Shown one piece after another: positions 16,499-24,333 of a stretch of 64,000 nt of DNA; the stretch's first letter is position 1; the number at the start of each line of letters is the position of its first letter. The stretch is from contig NZ_CP009458.1 in the NCBI RefSeq assembly GCF_000758305.1, positions 310,001-374,000 on the forward strand, written 5' to 3'. Origin of the DNA: Cedecea neteri. GTDB lineage: Bacteria > Pseudomonadota > Gammaproteobacteria > Enterobacterales > Enterobacteriaceae. The notes beneath the pieces were generated by a model that had not been told where the DNA came from, did no database searches, and saw only the letters and a list, made by a program, of their open reading frames with translations. The translations under genes were made by a program, and so were the position numbers.

Positions 16499-17767
16499 AT
16501 GACCGAGCAAGCTGAACAGGCTGACGCTAAAAACTATCTTGTGCGCCTGATTGCGGTCGTGCTTACCGGCATTCTTGCCGGTATCGCGGGGATGCTTCTC
16601 GCGCTGATTTTACACGCCATTCAGCACCTCGCATTTGGCTACAGTATTGACCAACTGGTTGGAAGCGAGACGTTCCTTGAGGGCGTGACGGACGCTTCGC
16701 ATTTACGCCGGATAGCCGCGATTCTTGGCGGCGGGGCCGTCGCCGGGTTTGGCTGGTGGCTGCTCGCGCGCTACGGCAAGAAAAGAGTGTCTATCGCTTC
16801 AGCCGTGGCAAATCCTGCCGTGCCGATGCCAACAGGCACCACCACTATTCATGCTTTGCTACAAATCATTACCGTTGCGCTTGGCTCCCCGCTCGGGCGT
16901 GAAGTTGCCCCTCGGGAAATGGGCGCGCTGGCGGCGGGACTCCTTGCCCGGAAATTCAGCCTGCAACCGGATGAAACCCGTACGCTGATTGCCTGCGGCG
17001 CAGGTGCGGGCCTGGCGGCGGTGTATAACGTCCCCCTCGCCGGAGCACTGTTCACGCTGGAAGTGTTGCTGATCTCGTTTAGCTGGGAGAAAGCGCTGGC
17101 GGCGGTGATCACTTCGGCAGTAGCGGCCTGGGTAGCTACGCTAGGCCTGGGAGATGAATCGCAGTATCACTTCGCCTCTTTTGCGCTTCCCCACGCATTT
17201 ATCGGCTGGGCCATTGTCGCCAGCCCGCTGCTGGGCTACGCCGCCTGGCTGTTCCGCAAGGCAACAACCCGCGTGAGAACGCAGGTCAAAACTAACTGGC
17301 AGATGCCGGTATTTTGTCTGCTGGCCTTTGCGCTGCTGGCCGCACTTAGCCTGTGGTTCCCGCAACTGCCGGGCAACGGCAAAGGCCCGATGCAGCTTGC
17401 CATCAGCAACGGTCTGAGCTTTAACTTCGCGGCGATTTTGCTGGCGCTGAAAATGCTGGTGATCCTCGCCGTCCTGCGCGGCGGCGCTGAGGGCGGATTG
17501 CTGACGCCGGGCTTAACGGTGGGGGCTTTGCTGAGCCTGCTGCTGGCGGTGGTCTGGCAGTTTGTCTTCCCAGGCGGGGACGTGGGCAGCTTTGCGCTGG
17601 TCGGTGGCGCGGCGTTTTTAGCCGCTTCGATGCAGATGCCGATCACCGCCGTGGCGTTGGTGATGGAGTTTACCCATATGGATCACAGCTATTTTGCCCC
17701 TGCGCTGCTGTGTGCCGCCGGGGCTTATACCACCTGCCGGATCCTGGATAAGAAGTCCCGGTACTAA
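16499..17767 (+). CDS. ClC-family chloride channel/transporter
   Basis: A 422-aa protein with the ClC helix pattern. GSPLGREVAPREMGA (residues 129-143) corresponds to the GREGP anion-gate motif, with Glu135 as the likely gating glutamate. ACGAGAGLAAVYNVPLAGALFTLE (165-188) is the conserved pore-lining helix. At the position of the internal proton glutamate of ClC-ec1 (the second E of FIIEEM) this protein reads FTLEV, with Val189. Loss of that glutamate is a feature of ClC channels as opposed to proton-coupled exchangers (family knowledge), so passive chloride flow is possible (inference from a by-eye alignment). It is apparently monocistronic and convergent with an araC gene 5 bp away. Confidence 0.88.
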   Translation: MTEQAEQADAKNYLVRLIAVVLTGILAGIAGMLLALILHAIQHLAFGYSIDQLVGSETFLEGVTDASHLRRIAAILGGGAVAGFGWWLLARYGKKRVSIASAVANPAVPMPTGTTTIHALLQIITVALGSPLGREVAPREMGALAAGLLARKFSLQPDETRTLIACGAGAGLAAVYNVPLAGALFTLEVLLISFSWEKALAAVITSAVAAWVATLGLGDESQYHFASFALPHAFIGWAIVASPLLGYAAWLFRKATTRVRTQVKTNWQMPVFCLLAFALLAALSLWFPQLPGNGKGPMQLAISNGLSFNFAAILLALKMLVILAVLRGGAEGGLLTPGLTVGALLSLLLAVVWQFVFPGGDVGSFALVGGAAFLAASMQMPITAVALVMEFTHMDHSYFAPALLCAAGAYTTCRILDKKSRY

Positions 17768-17772
17768 CCTCT

Positions 17773-18714
17773 TCAGTGGGAAGAGATAAATGCCGACCCT
17801 GCGAGCGGGGCCGGCATGGAGAAATGCTGCCGCATACGCGCAACCTCATTGAGCGGTGTGAGCCCAAAAAGGCGCTTAAATTCGCGGCTAAACTGCGAAA
17901 CACTTTCGTAGCCCACGCGGGCACTGGCCGCCGAAGCGGTCAGATCGTTTCTCAGCATCAACAACCTCGCCTGATGCAACCTTGTGGATTTGAGATATTG
18001 CATGGGGGAAGTGTTGGTCACCGTTTTGAAGTGACTGTGGAAAGTGGGCACGCTCATGCCCGCTTCTTTTGCCAGAGCATTCACATCCAGATGCCCATCA
18101 AATTCGGCATGAAGCTTGCGCAGCGCTTTCGCCACTTTGCCAAACTGCCCCTGCATAGCCAGCGCACTGCGTAACGTGTGCCCCTGTGCGCCCGTCAGTA
18201 CCCGGTAATAAATCTCCCGCATCATAGCCGGCCCTAACATCTCGGCATCCAGCGGCGTAGACATCACCTGCAGGAAACGCAGTACGGAAGCACTCATCGC
18301 TTCATCCATCGGGCTGGACATCATGCTTCGCGGCTCGACGGCCAGCTCAGCGCCTCGCCCATCCAGCGCCAGCATAACTTCAGCCGCCAGCGTGAAGTCT
18401 AACCTCATGTAGATAGCCAGCATGGGTTCTTCGGCGCTGGCCTCCGTTTCCATGGTAAACGGCACGGGGACGGAAACCATCAGGTAGTGCTGCGCATCAT
18501 ATAAATAGACATTCTCGCCTAAAAACCCTCGCTTACGCCCCTGTACCACAATCACAATACCGGGTTCATAAAGAACGGGGGTTCGCATCAGCGGACGATT
18601 AGAGCGTAAGAAACGCACCTCGTTTAGCACCGTAAGATTGTAGCCTTCATGCGGGGTTAGCCGATCCAGAAGCTCTACCATTTGTTTGCTGGCCTGCAGG
18701 CTGGCATTTGTCAT
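17773..18714 (-). CDS. AraC-family regulator (AraC_N type)
   Basis: A 313-aa protein. The N-terminal half (about 20-180) matches the AraC_N pattern (YEPGIVIVVQGRKRGFLGENVYLYD and MVSVPVPF). The C-terminal half has two helix-turn-helix motifs (LDVNALAKEAGMSVPTFHSHFK and ASARVGYESVSQFSREFKR). It is divergent from a short-chain dehydrogenase gene at 18876 with about 160 bp between them, the common layout for this regulator subgroup. It therefore probably controls that oxidoreductase. Confidence 0.88.
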   Translation of the reverse strand: MTNASLQASKQMVELLDRLTPHEGYNLTVLNEVRFLRSNRPLMRTPVLYEPGIVIVVQGRKRGFLGENVYLYDAQHYLMVSVPVPFTMETEASAEEPMLAIYMRLDFTLAAEVMLALDGRGAELAVEPRSMMSSPMDEAMSASVLRFLQVMSTPLDAEMLGPAMMREIYYRVLTGAQGHTLRSALAMQGQFGKVAKALRKLHAEFDGHLDVNALAKEAGMSVPTFHSHFKTVTNTSPMQYLKSTRLHQARLLMLRNDLTASAASARVGYESVSQFSREFKRLFGLTPLNEVARMRQHFSMPAPLAGSAFISSH

Positions 18715-18875
18715 AAGGGGTCATCTGGCAAAGGAAGATGTGGCCAGAGTCTGGCAGTGAAATTTCCCCTCGTCCATACGCCTCATAGGAATAGGCAAAC
18801 ATCAGAGAGGATCCTGGCTACGCATTCGGCCCTCCCGGCTCTACGCTTTACCTCCCACTTACGGAGGAAATGATA

Positions 18876-19712
18876 ATGAGCCAATCGAAGTTATTTTTGA
18901 TTACCGGGGTCAGCAGCGGCTTTGGCCGTTCACTGGCAGAAGAGGCGCTGAAAGCCGGGCACCGCGTGGTTGGCACCGTGCGCAATCAGCAGGCAAAGGA
19001 AGCTTTTGAGGCGCTGGCCCCCGGCAAATGTTTTGCCCGAATTCTGGACGTCACCGATTTTGATGCCGCTGCGCCGCTGGCGGCTTCTATAGAACAGGAG
19101 ATTGGCACCATTGATGTGCTGGTCAACAACGCAGGCTACGGGCACGAAGGGGTGATGGAAGAATCCCCGATGAGCGAGCTAATTCAGCAGTTCAACGTCA
19201 ACGTGTTTGGTGCCGTCGCGATGATAAAAGCCTGTTTGGCGGGATTCCGCACTCGTCGTGCGGGCCATATTATTAATATCACTTCGATGGGCGGCTTTAT
19301 CACTCTGCCCGGCATCAGCTACTACTGCGGCAGTAAATTCGCCCTGCAGGGGATCTCCGAAACGCTGAGCAAAGAGCTCAAACCTTTTAATATCGCGGTG
19401 ACCGCCGTGCAGCCCGGCTCCTTCAGAACAGACTGGGCCGGACGTTCCATGGTGCGAACCCCGCGCAGCATCAGCGATTATGACCAGAGTTTCGGCCCGA
19501 TTCGCGACGCGCGCCAGAAGCGTAGCGGGCAGCAGCCGGGCGATCCGGTCAAAGCCGCCAAAGCAATATTGGCGCTTATCGGCAGCCCTAATCCGCCGGC
19601 AGCGCTATTGCTGGGCAGCGACGCGGTCACCTTCGTCAAAGAGAAGCTGGTGCAAATGGAGGCGGATATTAAAGCCTGGGAAACGGTAAGCCGCTCAACT
19701 GATGGGCAATAA
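18876..19712 (+). CDS. Short-chain dehydrogenase/reductase beside an AraC regulator
   Basis: A 278-aa protein. The start is the ATG at 18876, 7 bp after GGAGGA (18863-18868); an ATG at 18870 lies too close to that site. It shows ITGVSSGFG as cofactor turn, NNAGYG, the catalytic NITSMGG serine and the Tyr-x3-Lys pair in YYCGSKFAL. An Arg after the second strand (TVRNQQA) suggests NADP(H). The substrate is unknown; family members reduce or oxidise ketones, quinones and aldehydes. It is followed by a strong bidirectional terminator. Confidence 0.88.
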   Translation: MSQSKLFLITGVSSGFGRSLAEEALKAGHRVVGTVRNQQAKEAFEALAPGKCFARILDVTDFDAAAPLAASIEQEIGTIDVLVNNAGYGHEGVMEESPMSELIQQFNVNVFGAVAMIKACLAGFRTRRAGHIINITSMGGFITLPGISYYCGSKFALQGISETLSKELKPFNIAVTAVQPGSFRTDWAGRSMVRTPRSISDYDQSFGPIRDARQKRSGQQPGDPVKAAKAILALIGSPNPPAALLLGSDAVTFVKEKLVQMEADIKAWETVSRSTDGQ

Positions 19713-19731
19713 CGGCCCACGAAATAAAAAA

Positions 19732-19760
19732 GCCCGGTAACCCCTTAAAGGCTACCGGGC
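19732..19760. terminator. Bidirectional Rho-independent terminator
   Basis: GCCCGGTA (19732-19739) pairs with TACCGGGC (19753-19760), flanked by an A-run on the left. It lies between the convergent SDR (+) and peptide transporter (-) genes and can serve both. Confidence 0.75.
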
Positions 19761-19777
19761 CGGGCGCTTAAAAACCG

Positions 19778-21304
19778 TTATTTGGCTTCGTTGGCGTCCG
19801 CGTTTCTGAGCATATTTCTGACCGGAATAATCAGCGCGGCCAGCACTACGGCGCAGATAACCAGGGCGATAGACACGTGGGAGAACAGCTCCGGCATTGA
19901 GCTAAGCTGATCTTTTTTGATGTGCCCGCCCATAATCCCTGCCGCCAGGTTACCCAGCGCGCTGGCGCAGAACCACAGCCCCATCACCTGGCCGCGCATT
20001 TTCTGCGGTGCCAGCAGCGTCATGGTCGCAAGGCCAATCGGGCTAAGGCACAGCTCGCCGAGGGTCAGCAGCAGAATGCTCCCTACCAGCCAGAACGGAG
20101 AAACGCCGCTCTGCGTCGCCAGCACCTGGTTTGCCGCCGCCATCATCACCGCAAAACCTGCCGCCGCAAACAGAATGCCGATAACGAATTTCGTCATGCT
20201 GCTCGGGTTCAAATTACGCTTAGCCAGCGATGGCCAGAACCAGCTAAATACCGGTGCCAGCAGGATAATAAACAGCGCGTTGATCGACTGGAACCAGATC
20301 GTCGGGATTTCAAAGCTGCCCATCTGGCGGTCGGTGTAATCGCGCGCAAAGATGTTGAAGGAGGTCGGTTTCTGTTCAAAGGCAGACCAGAAAAACGCCG
20401 CCGCAATCAGCAGGATCAGGCAGGCCAGCAGGCGAGAGCGTTCGCTGCTGGTTAAGCCCGCGAAGAAGAACATAAACAGGAAGTAGAGACCCACACAGGT
20501 AGAAATGATGTATGCGGAGCTTTTAGCAATTACCGTCGGGTTGAACGGAATTGTACCGTTGGAAATAAGCACCACCAGCCCGGCAAGCAGCGCCATCGCA
20601 AGCGTCACCCATTTACCGACGTTTTTACGCTCGGTCGTCGGGCGGTTCCAGGTGGAATCCAGGCCGACTTCTTTGTCATAGCGGCGCATTTGCGGAATGG
20701 CGTAGAAGCGGAAGATGAACAGCGCAACCAGCATCCCTAAGCCACCCAGGCCAAAGCCCATGTGCCAGCCATACTTTTCATGCAGCGGGCCGATAATCAG
20801 CGGGGCAATAAACGAGCCCATGTTGATGCCCATGTAAAACAGCGAGAAGCCCCCGTCGCGGCGGGTATCTTCTTTTTTATACAGCGTGCCGACCATAACG
20901 GTAATACAGGTTTTGAACAGCCCGGTACCCAGGACGATCAGCAGCAGGCCGACAAAGAAGAAGGTGTTGCCCACGAATGCCGACAAGGCAATCGAGAGGT
21001 GGCCGAGTGCGATAATCAGCGAGCCATACCAGACGGCGCGGCGCTGCCCGAGCCAGTTATCGGCCAGCCAGCCGCCGGGTAAAGAAGTGATATACACGCC
21101 GCCGGCGAAGATCCCGACAATGGCGGACGCCTGCTCAATCGGCAGCCCCATCCCGCCCTGAAGCAGCGCAGCGCTCATAAACAGAATGAGCAGCGGGCGA
21201 ACCCCGTAGAAAGAAAAACGTTCCCACATTTCGGTGAGGAAGAGCGAACTTAACGGGTACGGATGCCCGAAAAAGGTTTTTGTTTTCGTCGCAGAGTGAC
21301 TCAT
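19778..21304 (-). CDS. POT-family proton-dependent oligopeptide transporter
   Basis: A 508-aa membrane protein with the POT signature EMWERFSFYGVRPLLILFM (ExxERFxYY proton-coupling motif, residues about 25-33), the FAGGVYITSLPGGWLADNWLGQRR loop, and FSLFYMGINMGSF. About 14 helices. These proteins import di- and tripeptides with protons, as DtpA/B/C/D do. The sequence is not close enough by eye to name which Dtp it matches, so no symbol is given. Its upstream gap is AT-rich and about 520 bp long. Confidence 0.9.
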   Translation of the reverse strand: MSHSATKTKTFFGHPYPLSSLFLTEMWERFSFYGVRPLLILFMSAALLQGGMGLPIEQASAIVGIFAGGVYITSLPGGWLADNWLGQRRAVWYGSLIIALGHLSIALSAFVGNTFFFVGLLLIVLGTGLFKTCITVMVGTLYKKEDTRRDGGFSLFYMGINMGSFIAPLIIGPLHEKYGWHMGFGLGGLGMLVALFIFRFYAIPQMRRYDKEVGLDSTWNRPTTERKNVGKWVTLAMALLAGLVVLISNGTIPFNPTVIAKSSAYIISTCVGLYFLFMFFFAGLTSSERSRLLACLILLIAAAFFWSAFEQKPTSFNIFARDYTDRQMGSFEIPTIWFQSINALFIILLAPVFSWFWPSLAKRNLNPSSMTKFVIGILFAAAGFAVMMAAANQVLATQSGVSPFWLVGSILLLTLGELCLSPIGLATMTLLAPQKMRGQVMGLWFCASALGNLAAGIMGGHIKKDQLSSMPELFSHVSIALVICAVVLAALIIPVRNMLRNADANEAK

Positions 21305-21824
21305 CTGTGAACTCCCATAGGTTATCTCTTTTGATGCGGTGTTGATAAAACGCCGGTCCCGGCGTTCAGTTGCTGATTTTTAATCATAGGCTGGTCGTTA
21401 GCCAGCGGCGGCTACTTTAGCGTAGATCGTTGAAAAATCACCAAGGCGAAGAGAAACTTTAGTGCTTAATAGAGGGTTTTTAGATTAAAAATCGACTTAA
21501 CTCTCAATTTTCATGATAAAAATCTCATTAAATGCGCTTTTGTCTTGACAAGAAAATCTCTAACAATAAAAAATAAAAACCATTAAAAACAATTAATTAA
21601 ATAAAAATAACATACTTTCACGAAACACCCATCATTAACCTACAATTCATCCGGGTTTGTCCTGTTACCTAAGCCAAAAAACACATTAACCGCCCACCGA
21701 CGTATCACTGCGGAATAAAAAATCGGCACGGCTTTGGCGCGCATCCCGGAAACGTCACCTTACTGACACGCAGCGTTCATCTTCATCTTCTACCGTCAGG
21801 CGCAGAACGGTAAGAGGAGCGAAT
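21305..21824. other. AT-rich intergenic region between divergent genes
   Basis: Some 520 bp with no convincing gene. It holds the promoters of the peptide transporter (left) and the acyltransferase (right). A TTGACA at 21545-21550 followed by A/T-rich sequence is a possible sigma-70 element for the rightward gene, but no clear -10 is visible. The acyltransferase ribosome site AAGAGGAG ends about 5 bp before its ATG. Confidence 0.5.
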
Positions 21825-23540
21825 ATGTTTAGTCTCGATAACGTACTTGACGACCTTTGGCCCCAGGCAAATCCTGCGCCCTGGCAAAAAAACCTGTTAA
21901 GACGCCTGCTGCACGAGGAAGAATTTCAGGCCTTTGCCGAAGATCACCCGCACCTGCGCGGGCTGGATATGATCGAACAAGTCCTGGAACACCTGCATAT
22001 CCGCTGCAACATCTCTCCCCGCGAATTAGAAAATATCCCTGAACACGGCCCCGTGGTGATGATGTCCAACCACCCCACCGGCACCCTTGACGGGCTGGCG
22101 CTACTGTACGCCGTTTCCCGCGTTCGCCGTGATGTTAAAGTGGTGACTAACCGCCTGCTGAATCACCTCGAACCGCTGAGTTCGCTGTTTATTCCGGTCG
22201 ACAATATCAATGGGCGTACGCCTAAATCGTCTCTTGTGCAGATGGAACAGCAGCTGCAAAACGGCGGCGTGCTGATTTTCTTCCCGGCGGGCGAGGTGTC
22301 TCGTCTCTCCCGCGAAGGGATTGCCGACGGGCACTGGCACACCGGCTTTATTAAACTTGCCGCGAAGTATCGGGTGCCGCTGCTACCGGCCTTTATCCAC
22401 GCGCGTAACAGCGCGCTTTTTTATGCCAGCGCAATGGTCTCCCCTGTGCTGCCGATGGTACTGCTGATGCAGCAGATGTTCCGCCGTCGCAATTCCACCC
22501 TGCCGGTGACCCTGGGCCAGCGCATCCCGTGGGAAAGCTGGCATAGCCCGCAGCAGGTTCCGCGTGAACTGGCTAAGAAGTGCCGCCAGCACGTTCAACT
22601 GTTGGGCAAAGGGCTTTCGGGCAAATTCACAACGGAAAGCGCGATTGCCCGGGCGGAAGACAGGGCCACGCTGCGTAGGGAACTGGCAAAAGCGGAGTGC
22701 CTGGGCCGCACCGCCGACGATAAAGTGATTTACCTTTGGCAACGCAGCGACTCAAAAGAAGAGGCTCCACTGCTGCGCGAGCTGGGGCGGCTGCGTGAGA
22801 TCGCCTTCCGTGCCGTCGGTGAAGGCAGCGGTAAACGCCGGGATCTCGATCGCTATGATGACGATTACCTGCATTTGATCCTCTGGGACGAGCAGGATCT
22901 GGAGATTGTCGGCGCGTACCGCTTCATGCCTACCGCGCAGCAAATTGAAAAACGTGGCGTGACCGGCCTGTACAGCTACAGCCTGTTCCACTATGACGAG
23001 AAAATGGACGATGTACTGCAGCACGGCATCGAACTGGGACGCAGCTTTATTCAACCCCGCTACTGGGGCCGCCGTGGCCTGGACTATTTATGGTCGGGGA
23101 TTGGCGCTTATCTCGCCCGTTACCCGCAGTATCGCTACCTGTTCGGCCCGGTCTCTATTTCCGGAGGCCTGCCGCCGGACGCGCGCGATCTTCTCGTCGC
23201 CTTTTACCGGCTGTGGTTCCCGGCGAGCCATCCGCTGGCCTCGTCCCGCAGCCCTTATCCGGCAAGCCTCCCTGACGTGCTGGCGCAGTTCAAAGGTGAG
23301 GATTACGGCGAAGATCTCACGCGTTTAAAATCCCTGCTCAGTAATATGGGCTGCGGCATTCCGACCCTGTACAAGCAGTATTCGGAACTCTGCGAACCGG
23401 GTGGCGTACAGTTTATAGATTTCGGCAGCGACCCGGCCTTCAACAACTGCGTCGACGGGCTGGTGCTGGTCGATTTAACGTTCCTGAAAAAGAGCCGCTA
23501 TGAGCGGTACGTCGGCATGCATTTGTCGGGGCAGGAATAA
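21825..23540 (+). CDS. olsF: Bifunctional acyltransferase, probable ornithine-lipid synthase OlsF
   Basis: A 571-aa two-domain protein. Residues about 45-270 are a lysophospholipid-type acyltransferase: NHPTGTLDG gives the NHx4D catalytic motif, followed by FFPAGEVSR. Residues about 285-565 form a GNAT-like acyl-ACP N-acyltransferase (OlsB/hemolysin-type: LRELGRLREIAFRAVGEGSGKRRDLDRYDDDYLHLILWD). This N-terminal O-acyl plus C-terminal N-acyl order is that of OlsF from Serratia, which makes ornithine lipids from ornithine and two acyl-ACPs (established for that protein). By analogy this gene should give phosphorus-free membrane lipids. A hemolysin-related acyltransferase of unknown substrate is the alternative. 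Confidence 0.65.
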   Translation: MFSLDNVLDDLWPQANPAPWQKNLLRRLLHEEEFQAFAEDHPHLRGLDMIEQVLEHLHIRCNISPRELENIPEHGPVVMMSNHPTGTLDGLALLYAVSRVRRDVKVVTNRLLNHLEPLSSLFIPVDNINGRTPKSSLVQMEQQLQNGGVLIFFPAGEVSRLSREGIADGHWHTGFIKLAAKYRVPLLPAFIHARNSALFYASAMVSPVLPMVLLMQQMFRRRNSTLPVTLGQRIPWESWHSPQQVPRELAKKCRQHVQLLGKGLSGKFTTESAIARAEDRATLRRELAKAECLGRTADDKVIYLWQRSDSKEEAPLLRELGRLREIAFRAVGEGSGKRRDLDRYDDDYLHLILWDEQDLEIVGAYRFMPTAQQIEKRGVTGLYSYSLFHYDEKMDDVLQHGIELGRSFIQPRYWGRRGLDYLWSGIGAYLARYPQYRYLFGPVSISGGLPPDARDLLVAFYRLWFPASHPLASSRSPYPASLPDVLAQFKGEDYGEDLTRLKSLLSNMGCGIPTLYKQYSELCEPGGVQFIDFGSDPAFNNCVDGLVLVDLTFLKKSRYERYVGMHLSGQE

Positions 23541-23633
23541 CCCGTAACCAGGGCGGGAGAAACAGTCTCCCGCCATTACCCATACTTTTAGTGGTATAAT
23601 CCTCGCTGTTTTCCTTCTTTCCACCGACAGACC

Positions 23634-24284
23634 ATGACAACCACCCAATTTAAACGCCCGAAGCTTACGCTGCCGGACGGTGCAAACAAGCTGCTGCTGC
23701 ATACCTGCTGCGCGCCCTGCTCTTCTGAAGTCATCGAAGCTTTGCTTGCCTCGGACATCGACTTTACGATTTTTTTCTACAACCCCAATATCCACCCGCA
23801 AAAGGAGTATCTCATCCGTAAGGAGGAAAATAAGCGGTTTGCTGAACAACACGGCGTGTCCTTTATTGATGCGGATTATGACGCCGACAACTGGTTTGCA
23901 CGGGTGAAAGGCATGGAGTGGGAACCCGAGCGCGGCGCACGCTGTACGGTCTGTTTTGATATGCGCCTGGAGCGCACCGCGCTTTATGCCGCGGAGCATG
24001 GTTTCGGTGCAATTTGCAGTTCGCTGGGGATTTCACGCTGGAAGAATTTTCAGCAGGTGTGCGACTGCGGCCAGCGAGCGGCGGCGCGCCATCCGGGAAT
24101 GGTTTACTGGACACACAACTGGCGCAAACAAGGTGGTTCCGCGCGCACGGTGGAAATTTGTAAACGCGAGCAGTTTTATCAGCAGGAGTATTGCGGCTGC
24201 GCTTATTCTTTGCGGGATGCTAACGCTTATCGAGCATCGCAGGGTAAAGCGTTAATTAAGCCGGGTAAATTTACACTTCGATGA
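23634..24284 (+). CDS. queH: Epoxyqueuosine reductase QueH
   Basis: A 216-aa protein of the DUF208 family. It has the expected cysteine motifs: LLHTCCAPCSS (Cys25, Cys26, Cys29), CTVC (Cys104, Cys107) and a C-terminal YCGCAYS, which together bind the Fe-S cluster and second metal site. QueH performs the last step of queuosine synthesis, reducing epoxyqueuosine at tRNA position 34 (family knowledge; QueG does this in E. coli). The gene is apparently monocistronic and convergent with the toxin operon, from which it is separated by a strong terminator. Confidence 0.9.
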   Translation: MTTTQFKRPKLTLPDGANKLLLHTCCAPCSSEVIEALLASDIDFTIFFYNPNIHPQKEYLIRKEENKRFAEQHGVSFIDADYDADNWFARVKGMEWEPERGARCTVCFDMRLERTALYAAEHGFGAICSSLGISRWKNFQQVCDCGQRAAARHPGMVYWTHNWRKQGGSARTVEICKREQFYQQEYCGCAYSLRDANAYRASQGKALIKPGKFTLR

Positions 24285-24290
24285 AAGAAA

Positions 24291-24321
24291 AGGTTAACAG
24301 GCCTGATAAGCCTGTTAACCT
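24291..24321 (-). terminator. Terminator of the Tc toxin operon (shared with queH)
   Basis: AGGTTAACAGGC (24291-24302) pairs perfectly with GCCTGTTAACCT (24310-24321), a 12-bp stem with a 7-base loop. In the minus direction it is followed by TTTTCTTTC, a good T-tract for the toxin transcript. The plus side lacks a T-run, so queH termination is weaker. Confidence 0.85.
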
Positions 24322-24333
24322 GCATACAAAAGA

